From assembly GCF_014646255.1 (NCBI RefSeq), contig NZ_BMNC01000003.1, positions 744,001 through 808,000 on the forward strand: 64,000 bases of DNA. Reading direction: 5' to 3'. Within the stretch, counting starts at the first letter, position 1, and the number at the start of each line of letters is the position of its first letter. The translations under genes were made by a program, and so were the position numbers. This document shows, one piece after another, positions 6,233 through 14,215 of the stretch. This DNA is from Lentzea pudingi (GTDB lineage Bacteria; Actinomycetota; Actinomycetes; Mycobacteriales; Pseudonocardiaceae). The notes under the pieces were generated by a model that ran no database searches, was not told the origin of the DNA, and saw nothing but the letters and a program-made list of their open reading frames with translations.

Positions 6233-8410
6233 TCAGCGCCGACGGCGAACGCCGGCGAGGGTGGCCAGGTTGGTGAGCAGGAAGCCGAGCGGGATCAGCA
6301 GGCCGGCGGCCACCACGAGGCCGGCGACGGCAAAACCGTCGAGACCGGTCGAGGCCAGGCCGGAGGGCAGCGCGCACTCCTTGCCGTCAGCCGTGCGGCC
6401 CACCTGCTCGACGACCGGTGTGCCCGTGCGCGCGGCTTTCGGGTCGCCCGGCCCCACGTGGAAGGTGAGAGTGCTCTTGGCGCTGGCCTGGCGGCCGTCG
6501 ATGGAACCGCCGATGGAGAACGTCACCGCGTAGCTGCCGGGTTTGGTGAACGCCCACACCGCGTGCACGTGCACACCAGACTGTCCGACCGGGACGGTCG
6601 TGGCGCGCGGGAACCCCGCCACTGTGCCGAAGTAGCGGTCACCGACTCCGCCGAACGGGTCCTGACCGTAGACGGCCAGTTCGCCGGGGCCGTCGACCTT
6701 GTCCAGGGTCAGCGTGATGTCGCTCTTCACGGCGGCGAGCACGGACGGGTGCTGGGTGTTCCAGCCGAGCCACGGGACACCGGAGCGCTGTGTCAGCGGG
6801 ATCGTCCACACCGGACCCGAACCGAGGAAGTCGAGACCGGAACCCGGCGGCGGGGTCGCCCGCGCGGCGTCGCCGAGGTGGAAGACGTAGCTCGCCGGAT
6901 CGCGGAAGACCGGGCTGCCCTGGCGGTCGTCCTTGACCCGCGCGGAGAACGCACCACCCTCCACGACGGGCCCGAAGTCGAAGTGGCCGTCCGTGACGAC
7001 CTCGACCTCGCCGGGTGGCGCCGTTCGGGTCACCGTCGTGGGCACGCAGGGCTGCGTCGTCGCGGTCGCGGGCGACGCGCCCTTCGGTGGTGCGACCGCG
7101 GTGGTGTCCGGGGGAGTGGTCGTCGGGGCGGGCGGGGTCGTGGTGGGGACATCCGCGCGGACGTCCAGGACCACGGGCCGGGCCGAGACCACCGTCGCCC
7201 CGCCCTGGTCCCGCACGTCGAAGGCGAGTTCGACGCCGTGCAGGTCGAGGTTCGCGGTCAGCGACAGGACTTCGCCCGTTCCCCGGTCGGTGGTGGCGCC
7301 GGCCTTCCGCGTCCACCAGGTGACGGTGTGGCCGGGTCGCTGCGGGGTGACGAGTGCGGTAGCCGTGATCTTCTCGCCCTGCGTGTAGCTGTTGCGGACT
7401 CCGGTCACCACCGCACCCGAGGGCGCGCCTGGGTTGGTCACGGGCGGTGACTGCGACCGCGCGACGAGGTCATCTGCCGCGGGGACGAATCGAGCGGTGA
7501 ACGCCAGTGCCTCGGCGTCCGCCGGCAGCACCAGGCTCGCGGAGCCTCCGCGCAGCGTCTCGTGGGCGACGACCTCGTCACGCGCCGCGGTGTGCCGGAT
7601 GAATTCCATCCAGCCCTGCGGAACGCCGCCGTTGATGCTCGGCGGTCCGCCGGTGACCGTGCTGGTCAGTTCAAGACCTGCCGGTGTACCGATCGCCGAC
7701 AACGTCGTGGTCGTGGCCACCGCGCTGCGCGGCCCGACGACGACCGCGTACCGGGCCGGAGGTGAGACCAGGCGCGAGCCTGAGATCGAGGTGGCCGATG
7801 CCTCGAACTCCAACTCGTAGACGCCAGGCGCGGTGAACGCCCAGTTGGCGTGCGCATGGGTGGGAACCGCTACGCGCGCTGTGCGCACGGCGGGATCGTG
7901 CGAACTGAAGACGCGTTCGGGGCCGTCGGTTCCGGAGACGTAGACCTCGAGGCGGCCTGGCCCGTGCGCCGCCCGCAGGGTGAGGTCGACAACGTTGTCG
8001 GCGAGCGCGCCGCGCGGCACCGACTCGGTGTTCCAGCCCGCCCACAGCACGTCCGGCTGGAACGCTTGCGGGATCACGTGGATAGGCGTGCCGCCCGGCA
8101 CGCCGAGAAAGTCGTAGGCGGGCGAGGAAGGTGCCGGCCGCTTGGCCGCGTCCGTGACGTTGAGCGTCGTGGCCGCCGGGTCGAACGGTCCGGAGTCGCT
8201 CTTGCCCTTGACGGTCAACACGCCGTTCTCGAGCAACACGGCCGCCAGATCGACGTGGCCACCCGCGATGAGCTGCCGCCTCGGGGGTTCGGGCGCTGGA
8301 CCCGGCACGGCGACGGCAGTGGGAGCTACGGCAACGGCGAGCACTGCGGCCACCACAGCGGCGACCGCACCCCGTCGTTTCGGGTTTCGCCCACCTGCGC
8401 GGATTCGCAT
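6233..8410 (-). CDS. LAxTG-anchored two-repeat surface protein (zinc relay candidate)
   Basis: 725 residues. The ATG at 8410 is chosen because GGAAGGA precedes it and a signal peptide begins there. Domain order: signal peptide; repeat 1 (GGHVDLAA, FLGVPGG, PDVLWAGWNTES, THAHANWAFTAPGVY); two Ig-like domains; a Thr/Pro linker; repeat 2 (DGHFDFGPV, VPWLGWNTQH, VHVHAVWAFTKPGSY); LASTG; a hydrophobic helix; and GVRRRR. LAxTG is the class E sortase signal. This matches the known ABC-transporter-associated anchored repeat proteins (TIGR03769/TIGR03773-type, from memory). The gene starts a new unit downstream of znuB with its own Zur-like box. Delivery of zinc to ZnuA is inferred. Confidence 0.82.
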   Translation of the reverse strand: MRIRAGGRNPKRRGAVAAVVAAVLAVAVAPTAVAVPGPAPEPPRRQLIAGGHVDLAAVLLENGVLTVKGKSDSGPFDPAATTLNVTDAAKRPAPSSPAYDFLGVPGGTPIHVIPQAFQPDVLWAGWNTESVPRGALADNVVDLTLRAAHGPGRLEVYVSGTDGPERVFSSHDPAVRTARVAVPTHAHANWAFTAPGVYELEFEASATSISGSRLVSPPARYAVVVGPRSAVATTTTLSAIGTPAGLELTSTVTGGPPSINGGVPQGWMEFIRHTAARDEVVAHETLRGGSASLVLPADAEALAFTARFVPAADDLVARSQSPPVTNPGAPSGAVVTGVRNSYTQGEKITATALVTPQRPGHTVTWWTRKAGATTDRGTGEVLSLTANLDLHGVELAFDVRDQGGATVVSARPVVLDVRADVPTTTPPAPTTTPPDTTAVAPPKGASPATATTQPCVPTTVTRTAPPGEVEVVTDGHFDFGPVVEGGAFSARVKDDRQGSPVFRDPASYVFHLGDAARATPPPGSGLDFLGSGPVWTIPLTQRSGVPWLGWNTQHPSVLAAVKSDITLTLDKVDGPGELAVYGQDPFGGVGDRYFGTVAGFPRATTVPVGQSGVHVHAVWAFTKPGSYAVTFSIGGSIDGRQASAKSTLTFHVGPGDPKAARTGTPVVEQVGRTADGKECALPSGLASTGLDGFAVAGLVVAAGLLIPLGFLLTNLATLAGVRRRR

Positions 8411-8446
8411 GCCGATCCTTCCCAGAGCCACGACCTGAACGTAAGT

Positions 8447-8466
8447 CAAATGATTGTCATTTTCAA
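8447..8466 (-). promoter_or_regulatory. Zur-box-like site before the anchored repeat gene
   Basis: On the minus strand it reads TGAAAATGACAATCATTT, the best palindromic match in the window to an actinobacterial Zur box. It lies 37 bases upstream of the 8410 start and after the znuB stop. It would give the LAxTG protein operon its own zinc-controlled promoter. Confidence 0.75.
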
Positions 8467-8515
8467 TAAGAAGGTGAGGTGTCCACGGTCGGGAACGTCT
8501 CAGGTCGTCGGCTTG

Positions 8516-9388
8516 CTAGGTCGCGGCGCTCTCGGCCCGGCGTCCGGACGCGCGGGAGAGCAGACCGTGCTTCGGCGCCGAGATCCACGCGGTCAGGAAC
8601 ACCGCGGTGAGGACGAGGACGATCGTTCCGCCCGTCGGGAAGTCCCACGACCACGACACGTAGAGGCCGATCAGCGCGCACGTGCCGCCGATCGCAGGCG
8701 CGAGCAGCATCATCACGGCGAGCCGGTCGGTCAGCAGGCGGGCGGTCGCCGCGGGCGTCACCAGGAGCGCGAGCACCAGGATGTTGCCGATGGTCTGCAC
8801 CGAGATCACCACCGCGAGGGTGACCAGCACGTAGAGCACGATGTCGAGCCAGAACACCCGCAGGCCCGTGGCCCTGGCCATCTCCCGGTCGATGGTGACC
8901 GCGACGAACTCCTTGTGCAGCAAGAACACCGCACCCAGCACGACGATGCCGGTCACCGCGACCGTGTACAGGTCCTCGTCCGGGATTCCGGTGATGGAGC
9001 CGAACAGGAACTGCTGCAGCGACCCGGCGTAGCCCGGCGCCCTGGAGATCACCACGATGCCCAGGGCGAACGCGGCCACGAAGAAGATCCCGATGACGGA
9101 GTCCTCGCGAAGCCGCCGGTTCTGCGAGAACACCGCGACGAGCACGGCGGTCGCCACGCCGGCGATGGTGCCGCCGAGGATCAGGTTGCCCGACACCGCG
9201 AACGCGATGGCCAGTCCGGGGAACACGGCGTGCGCGACCGCGTCACCGATGAACGCCATCCCCCGCAGCACCACGTAGCAACCCACGACACCGCAGACGA
9301 TCGAGGACATGACGGAGACGAGCAGTGCCTTGGGCAGGAATGCGAGATCGGGGTTGACCAAGTCGCGGAGGAAGTCGATGGGGGACAT
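8516..9388 (-). CDS. znuB: Zinc ABC transporter permease ZnuB-like
   Basis: 290 residues with about eight hydrophobic helices, beginning MSPIDFLRDLVNPDLAFLP. Family features of the cluster 9 (Mn/Zn) permeases are visible: the conserved GDAVAHAVFPGLAIAF loop and LVTPAATARLLTDRL near residue 200. Its ATG directly abuts the stop of the ATPase gene. It forms the channel through which the metal crosses the membrane. The association with anchored-repeat proteins identifies it as the anchored-repeat ABC transporter subtype. Confidence 0.9.
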   Translation of the reverse strand: MSPIDFLRDLVNPDLAFLPKALLVSVMSSIVCGVVGCYVVLRGMAFIGDAVAHAVFPGLAIAFAVSGNLILGGTIAGVATAVLVAVFSQNRRLREDSVIGIFFVAAFALGIVVISRAPGYAGSLQQFLFGSITGIPDEDLYTVAVTGIVVLGAVFLLHKEFVAVTIDREMARATGLRVFWLDIVLYVLVTLAVVISVQTIGNILVLALLVTPAATARLLTDRLAVMMLLAPAIGGTCALIGLYVSWSWDFPTGGTIVLVLTAVFLTAWISAPKHGLLSRASGRRAESAAT

Positions 9389-10132
9389 TCAGACCGCCTT
9401 GAGGATCTTGAGCAACGGGCTGCCCTCGCCGACGCCGAAGGTGTCCATCCACGGCTGCTCGTCGCGCAGCTCATTCGGTGGCCCGGCGGCGACGACCGTG
9501 CGGTTGAGCAGGATGAGCCGGTCGCAGGTGTAGAGCGCTCCCGGCAGGTCGTGGGTGGTGGTCAGCACGGCGTGGGAATCCCTGGCCAGTGACAGCAGCA
9601 GGTCCGAGAGCAGTTCCTGGGTGGGCATGTCCAGACCCGTGAAGGGCTCGTCGAGCAACAGCGCCGATGGTTGGAGCGCCAACGCCCTCGCCAGCAGCAC
9701 GCGCTGACGCTGCCCACCGGACAGTTCCCCGACCGGGCGCGTCCGCAGGTCGGCCATGCGCACGCGGTCGAGCGCCTCCACCACCGCGCGCCAGTCCGCC
9801 GCACGTGGTCTGCGGAACAAGCCGAGCCTCCCGATGCGGCCTGTCATCACCACGCCCTCCACCGAGAGCGGGAAGTCCCAGGCGAACTCGTGCCGCTGAG
9901 GCACGTAGCCCAGGCCCGTGCCCGCGCGGCGCACCGGCTCCCCGTCGACCTCCACCTCACCCGCCCTGGGTTTCAGCAGGCCCATCAGGCTGCGCAGCAG
10001 CGTGGTCTTGCCCGCGCCGTTCGGCCCGACCAACCCGACGAGTTCACCTCGGTCGACGGTGAGGTCGACGTCGGTGAGCACCCGGCGTCCGCCCAGGTCC
10101 ACAGCCAGCCCGCTCACCCGGAGCGCGTTCAC
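9389..10132 (-). CDS. znuC: Zinc ABC transporter ATPase ZnuC-like
   Basis: 247 residues. Walker A is GPNGAGKTTLLRSL, the Q-loop lies in YVPQRHEFAW, the ABC signature is LSGGQRQRVLLARAL, Walker B is ALLLDEPFTGLD, and the switch His is in TTTHDLPG. It energises metal import through the adjacent permease. The GTG start overlaps the stop of the upstream single-repeat gene (GTGA), and its stop touches the permease ATG. The four genes from znuA to znuB therefore form one tightly coupled operon. Confidence 0.92.
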   Translation of the reverse strand: MNALRVSGLAVDLGGRRVLTDVDLTVDRGELVGLVGPNGAGKTTLLRSLMGLLKPRAGEVEVDGEPVRRAGTGLGYVPQRHEFAWDFPLSVEGVVMTGRIGRLGLFRRPRAADWRAVVEALDRVRMADLRTRPVGELSGGQRQRVLLARALALQPSALLLDEPFTGLDMPTQELLSDLLLSLARDSHAVLTTTHDLPGALYTCDRLILLNRTVVAAGPPNELRDEQPWMDTFGVGEGSPLLKILKAV

Positions 10133-11037
10133 CCGGACGTCCCCTGCCGCTTCGCCGCGCGGCCGCGCACGATCACAACGACGACGAGTACCGCCAGCAC
10201 GACGACCGCCGCGATCAAAGCGACAACACCCAGTGGTGGTCCTGAACCGCCGTTGTTCCCGGCAGTGTCCTTTTCGGACGCCGCCGCGGAGGGTGATGCA
10301 CTCGCCGACGTCCGCGACGCAGCGGTCAGGGCCGCTTTGGTGTCGGTGGCGTCACCGACGGCGAAGCGCAGCGTCGCGGTGTGGCGAGCCTCCTTGCCGT
10401 CCACCAGCTTGGCGTGCGCCTCGACCTGGACGAGGTAGACACCAGGTGTGGTGAAGACCCAGTTGGCGTGCGTGTGCGTGTTGGTGTCGACCCAGATGTC
10501 CTGGCGTTCCGGCTTGGTGGAGTTCCAGAGCACATCCGCGGCACCGAAGTTCCCGGCCTGCAGGTAGACGAACAGCTCGCCGGGACCGTCCACACCGGTG
10601 AGCGTCAGGGTGACGCCCCGGTCGACGGTCTCCATCACCTCCGGGTCCTGGGTGTTCCAGCCGACCCAGGTCACCTCGGGGTTCTGCACCTGCGGCAGCA
10701 CGTGCACCTTCGCGCCGGGCTTGCCGATGAAGGCGTACGCGGGGTTGTCCGGGACCGTGAGCAGCGCCTTGTCCGGGACCTGGAACGCCGTGCGGTCCAG
10801 GTCCCGCCACACGGACTGTTCGCCGGTGTCGTCGTGCACCATCAGCTTCCACGCGCCGTCGACGTAGCGGGGGCCGATGTCGACGTGGCCGCGCGACAGC
10901 ACGGCCTCGTCCGCCGCAGTCCGCTGATCGGGCGCGATAGTCTGGTCCGGCCCGTCGCTGGGCGGCTGCGCCAGAGCCGCGGCAGGCGTCAGCAGCGCCA
11001 TCACGACCAGCAGGGCGCTCGGCAGGGACCGTCTCAT
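10129..11037 (-). CDS. Membrane-anchored single-repeat protein of the znu operon
   Basis: 302 residues with a signal peptide (MRRSLPSALLVVMALLTPAA). One anchored repeat spans about 55-235 (SRGHVDIGPRYVDG, FIGKPGAKVHVLPQ, VTWVGWNTQDPE, THTHANWVFTTPGVY). A Ser/Ala/Gly linker and a C-terminal helix (VVALIAAVVVLAVLVVVV) with RGRAAKRQ follow. It lacks LAxTG, so it is membrane-held rather than wall-linked. Encoded between ZnuA and ZnuC, it is well placed to pass metal from the wall proteins to ZnuA. An ATG five codons earlier overlaps the znuA stop and is an alternative start; the later one follows GAGGAG closely. Confidence 0.75.
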   Translation of the reverse strand: MRRSLPSALLVVMALLTPAAALAQPPSDGPDQTIAPDQRTAADEAVLSRGHVDIGPRYVDGAWKLMVHDDTGEQSVWRDLDRTAFQVPDKALLTVPDNPAYAFIGKPGAKVHVLPQVQNPEVTWVGWNTQDPEVMETVDRGVTLTLTGVDGPGELFVYLQAGNFGAADVLWNSTKPERQDIWVDTNTHTHANWVFTTPGVYLVQVEAHAKLVDGKEARHTATLRFAVGDATDTKAALTAASRTSASASPSAAASEKDTAGNNGGSGPPLGVVALIAAVVVLAVLVVVVIVRGRAAKRQGTSG

Positions 11038-11051
11038 GAACTCCTCTTTCA

Positions 11052-12596
11052 TCAGCGCAGGCAGTCGCGCAGCGAGTCGGCGTTGAACCGCATCATCCGG
11101 ACGTAGGTCGTGACCTCGCCGTCGAAGGTGTCGCCGTAGATGGGGCAGACCCGGATTCCCTGCTCCTCCGCGACCTGGCTGAGCGTCGACGAGCGGGCGG
11201 CCAGGTTGGGCTCGAGGAACACCGCGGGCACCGCGAGGTTGCGGATCGTCTCGGTGAGCTTGCGGCGGTCGGCCAAAGACGGCTCGGTGGCGGGGTTGGG
11301 CGTGACGAACCCGGCAACGCTCATGCCGTACGCCTGAGCGAGGTAACCGAACGCGTCATGGGTGGTGATCAGATGGCGGCGCGCTGCCGGGATCTCGTCG
11401 ATCCGTGTGCGCACATATCGGTCGAGTGTGTCCAGTTCGGCGAGATAGGCCTCGGCGTTGCGCCGGTACTCCCGTGCGCCCCGAGGGTCCTTCTCGATCA
11501 GCTTGTCGCGGATGACCTGTGTGTAGGCCATGGCATTGCGCACGTTCTGCCAGAGGTGCGGGTCGATCTCGCCGTGCACGTGCTTGCCGAGCACGGCCTG
11601 GGCGAGTTGGTAGACCCGCTCGCCCGGCCGGCCGAGGAATCCGAAGCCGGCGGGGATCTCGCTGAGCGCCTTGCTCGGCACGACGATCACGGCCTCGTTC
11701 GCGGGCACGGTCTGCTGCGCCTTCTCTCCGCCGCCCTGCGGGTCGTAGAGCGCGTACATCTGCTCGCCGTCCACGTCGACGGTCAGGTCGGCGTGCCCCC
11801 GGTCCACGAGCGCGGGCCGGTTCGGGGGCTGCACGCCGACCGCGAAGGTGAACGTCGACCCGCCGAGCGGAACCGGTCGTGATCGCTGGTCCACCTTCAG
11901 GCTCGCGGACAGGGTCACCTCGTAGACACCGGGTGCGGTGAACGCCCAGGACATGTGCGTGTGGGCGTCGGCGGGCAGGATCGCGGTGTCGTCGCCGTAC
12001 CCGTCGCCGGGGTTGAAGCCGTCACTGGAGTCGAAGTAGACGTCGGCGTCGCCGAACGACCCGGTGAGGTAGCCGTAGACGTTCCCTGGGCCGCTGGCGG
12101 CGGTCATGCTCAGCAGCACTTCCGACGCGCGGTTCGCGCCGCGGGCCTTGCCGTCGCCCCTGGCCCGCAGTCCGAGCCACACGGTGTCCAGCGTGACGTC
12201 CTCGACCAGCGGGATGATCTCGGCCGCGTACTTGACCGCCTCCTCGGCCAGCGACACGTTCGCGGCCTCCGGCCGGAGGTTGGCGTCCAGGGCTCTGATG
12301 ATGGAGTGCTCCTCCAGCATCACGTAGTTGCTGAACGCGACGTCCGCGTACACGACGTTCCGCACGTCACGCAGGCTCGGTTCGTAGGAGTGCGGGTCGG
12401 CCCCGTCGGGCACCAGCGAGGTGACGTTGACCCTCGACCCGCCGACGTTGCGCACGAGGTCCTGCAGCAGGCCGGTCGTGGTGACCACCTGCAGCCGGTC
12501 GTCGCGATCGGTCAGCGTGGCGGGGGCGGTGCAGCCCGCCGCCCCCACGATGGCGACCAACCCGACCAGCAGGCGTCGGCGCAAGCCAGGGAGCAC
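11052..12596 (-). CDS. znuA: Zinc-binding lipoprotein ZnuA-like with an inserted permuted repeat domain
   Basis: 514 residues, a lipoprotein (GAAGC, Cys22). It is the cluster 9 substrate-binding protein. Probable metal ligands are His69 (ADPHSYEPS), His347 (GEIDPHLWQN), His413 (TTHDAFGYL) and Asp489 (YGDTFD). Between residues about 134 and 333 lies an extra domain of the anchored-repeat family. It sits where classical ZnuA proteins carry their His-rich loop, just before the DPHxW motif. The two halves of this domain come in swapped order (see the separate entry at 11598). A Zur-like site lies upstream of the GTG start. It receives zinc outside the membrane and hands it to ZnuB. Confidence 0.88.
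   Translation of the reverse strand: MLPGLRRRLLVGLVAIVGAAGCTAPATLTDRDDRLQVVTTTGLLQDLVRNVGGSRVNVTSLVPDGADPHSYEPSLRDVRNVVYADVAFSNYVMLEEHSIIRALDANLRPEAANVSLAEEAVKYAAEIIPLVEDVTLDTVWLGLRARGDGKARGANRASEVLLSMTAASGPGNVYGYLTGSFGDADVYFDSSDGFNPGDGYGDDTAILPADAHTHMSWAFTAPGVYEVTLSASLKVDQRSRPVPLGGSTFTFAVGVQPPNRPALVDRGHADLTVDVDGEQMYALYDPQGGGEKAQQTVPANEAVIVVPSKALSEIPAGFGFLGRPGERVYQLAQAVLGKHVHGEIDPHLWQNVRNAMAYTQVIRDKLIEKDPRGAREYRRNAEAYLAELDTLDRYVRTRIDEIPAARRHLITTHDAFGYLAQAYGMSVAGFVTPNPATEPSLADRRKLTETIRNLAVPAVFLEPNLAARSSTLSQVAEEQGIRVCPIYGDTFDGEVTTYVRMMRFNADSLRDCLR
11598..12197 (-). other. Circularly permuted anchored-repeat domain inside znuA
   Basis: This encodes residues about 134-333 of the ZnuA-like protein. 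The domain begins with the segment that is normally the second half (VWLGLRARGDG, SGPGNVYGYLTGSFG, AHTHMSWAFTAPGVY, FTFAVG). It then continues with the normal first half (DRGHADLTVDV, GFGFLGRPGERVYQLAQ). All other repeats in the window run GHxD half first, HxHxNW half second. N- and C-termini joined at about residues 255-262 give a circular permutation that lets the domain be inserted as a loop. Confidence 0.75.
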
Positions 12597-12633
12597 GTCG
12601 TCACGCCCATCTGTACCGGAAGTAGTTAGTAAC

Positions 12634-12646
12634 GATAACCATAATC
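12634..12646 (-). promoter_or_regulatory. Zur-box-like site before znuA
   Basis: GATAACCATAATC within TAACGATAACCATAATCATC, 38 bases upstream of the znuA start. It is less perfect than the site at 8447 but is similarly AT-rich in a very GC-rich setting. Confidence 0.6.
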
Positions 12647-12720
12647 ATCAATTGCTCCCGGAAGCCAGAGCTCGTCGACAGTCGTGGTCCACACCACTTG
12701 ACTGCGGTCCCCTGGCGCTC

Positions 12721-12748
12721 CGGAGGCCGAGGCGAACCCCGGCCTCCG
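12721..12748 (-). terminator. Hairpin after the single-repeat gene
   Basis: A perfect 9-bp stem CGGAGGCCG/CGGCCTCCG with a 10-base loop lies 7 bases downstream of the minus-strand stop at 12755. It would end the two-gene unit 14034-12755 before the znuA promoter. Confidence 0.6.
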
Positions 12749-12754
12749 CGCGCA

Positions 12755-13390
12755 TCACGGCTGAACGGTGAAGGTGTAGGTCTTCTGGCCGCTGGTGACC
12801 GCGACGCCGGCCGCCTTGGTCGCCGTCACCTCGAAGACCGCGGTGTAGGTGCCGGCCGCTTCGAACGCCCAGTTGGCGTGGGCGTGGGTGTTCACGGCGA
12901 ACGTGCGGGAGTCGGGCAGGCCGTTGCCGCTGTCGAACCACACCGTCGGCGTGCCGAACGAGCCCGTGGTGAAGACGCTGAAGCCCGCGGGCCCGGTGAC
13001 GGACACCAGTTTCACTGCGAGCGTGTTGCCCTGCAGCACACCCGTCGGCACGCCCTCGGTGTTGAAGCCCGCCCACAGCACGCCGCTCGCCTGGCTCTGC
13101 GGAAGGATCCACACCGGTGAGCCGGGGGAGCCGAGGAACCCGTAGGAGGGGTTCGACGGCACCGTGGTGCGGCTCGCCGGGACGGCGTTGAGCGTCACCG
13201 TGGACGGGTCGCGGTCCGCGCCGGGGACGACGGTGTCGTCCCGGACGTCGAGCGTGAGGGCGCTGCCGGTCCAGTCGATGTCGATGGCGTCGGCGTGGCC
13301 GGAGGAAAGGGTCACCGCGGCGTGTGCGGTGCCCGTGGTCGCCAGGGCGAGCCCGGCGGCGAGTGCGACGGCGGCGATGCGGCGGTTCAT
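12755..13390 (-). CDS. Secreted single-repeat protein
   Basis: 211 residues: a signal peptide (MNRRIAAVALAAGLALATTG ... AHA) and a single anchored-repeat domain that fills the rest (SSGHADAIDIDW, FLGSPGSPVWILPQSQ, VLWAGFNTEGVP, FTTGSFGTPTVWFDSGNG, THAHANWAFEAAGTY, TYTFTVQP end). There is no anchor, so it is predicted to be released or held by partners. Its ATG overlaps the stop of the upstream paralogue (ATGA), so the pair is coupled. A soluble metal carrier shuttling between wall and membrane proteins is a plausible role, by inference. Confidence 0.78.
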   Translation of the reverse strand: MNRRIAAVALAAGLALATTGTAHAAVTLSSGHADAIDIDWTGSALTLDVRDDTVVPGADRDPSTVTLNAVPASRTTVPSNPSYGFLGSPGSPVWILPQSQASGVLWAGFNTEGVPTGVLQGNTLAVKLVSVTGPAGFSVFTTGSFGTPTVWFDSGNGLPDSRTFAVNTHAHANWAFEAAGTYTAVFEVTATKAAGVAVTSGQKTYTFTVQP

Positions 13391-14034
13391 CGGTTCACCT
13401 TGAGACGGTAGGTGGCGGAGTCGGAAACGACCTTCTGGCCGGTGGCGGCGAGGGTGCCCGAGGCGCGGACGGTCACGGTGTAGGTGCCGGCGGCCTCGAA
13501 CGCCCAGTTGGCGTGCCGGTGTCCTCCGGCGGTGAGTTCGATGCGGTCGGGCAGGCCGTTGCCGCTGTCGACCAGGACGGTCGGCGCACCTACGGCGTCG
13601 GTGGTGAAGATGCTGAAGTCGCCGGGACCGCGGACGCGCTCGACCTTCAGCTTCAGCGTTCCCTCGGTGAAGACCCCCGGCTCGATCTCCTCGGCGGCGA
13701 TGCCGGGCCACAGCAGGTTCGGGTCCTGCACCTGGGGCAGTACCCAGACCGGAGCGCCCGGCGTGCCGAGGAACGCGTACGCGGGGTCGGTGGGCACGGA
13801 GGTCTTGGCGGCGGACTTCGCCACCAGCAGCACCTCCGAGGGCTCGTACTCGGCCTCGGCGGCCTCGTCGTGAACGTGCAGGTGGAAGGCGCCGTCCTCG
13901 AAGGCGACACCGAAGACGTCGACGTGACCGCTGTCGATCGTGGTGATCGTTTCGGCGGTGGCGGGCGCGGCGGCGAGGGTGGTCAAGCCGGTCGCTGCCG
14001 CGAAGAGCAGGGCGAGGTGTGCAGTGGTGCGCAC
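13387..14034 (-). CDS. Secreted single-repeat protein (paralogue)
   Basis: About 215 residues from a GTG at 14034, chosen because GGAG lies nine bases upstream and the signal peptide (VRTTAHLALLFAAATGLTTL) starts there. An ATG at 14118 is in frame but falls inside a Zur-like box. One anchored repeat follows: DSGHVDVFGVAF, FLGTPGAPVWVLPQVQ, LWPGIAAEEIEPG, GGHRHANWAFEAAGTY. The WAGWNTE motif is altered to WPGIAAE and the HxH reads HRH, so it has diverged from its neighbour. It is the first gene of a two-gene unit divergent from the 14216 gene. Confidence 0.75.
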   Translation of the reverse strand: MRTTAHLALLFAAATGLTTLAAAPATAETITTIDSGHVDVFGVAFEDGAFHLHVHDEAAEAEYEPSEVLLVAKSAAKTSVPTDPAYAFLGTPGAPVWVLPQVQDPNLLWPGIAAEEIEPGVFTEGTLKLKVERVRGPGDFSIFTTDAVGAPTVLVDSGNGLPDRIELTAGGHRHANWAFEAAGTYTVTVRASGTLAATGQKVVSDSATYRLKVNR

Positions 14035-14102
14035 GGACGTGGACTCCAATCGTGCGGTGGTGCGGCCCGAGCGGGCCGCGGCACACGTCGCAGTCTTGTC
14101 AA

Positions 14103-14117
14103 TGGAAATCGTTGTCA
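14103..14117. promoter_or_regulatory. Zur-box-like site (minus-side promoter)
   Basis: On the minus strand it contains GACAACGATTTCC, differing from the 822 site at two bases. It lies about 70 bases upstream of the GTG at 14034. Confidence 0.68.
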
Positions 14118-14136
14118 ACAGGGCCGAACGGCGTAT

Positions 14137-14151
14137 TGGAAACGATTGTCG
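14137..14151. promoter_or_regulatory. Zur-box-like site (plus-side promoter)
   Basis: Plus strand TTGGAAACGATTGTCGTTT, minus-strand core GACAATCGTTTCC. It lies about 65 bases upstream of the 14216 start. With the neighbouring box it forms a double operator between divergent surface-protein units. Confidence 0.7.
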
Positions 14152-14215
14152 TTTGTATTACGGTCGTTCCGCGTCGCCGATCCGTCGGCACCGGTGTCTG
14201 GAGGTTCGAGAACAC

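Noticed and set aside
4492..6276. 594-codon plus-strand ORF
   Set aside because: Shadow of the minus-strand surface-protein genes: Arg/Gly/Asp-rich, without domains.
14035..14118. ATG start at 14118 for the secreted repeat gene
   Set aside because: It falls in a Zur-like box and would put 28 polar residues before the signal peptide.
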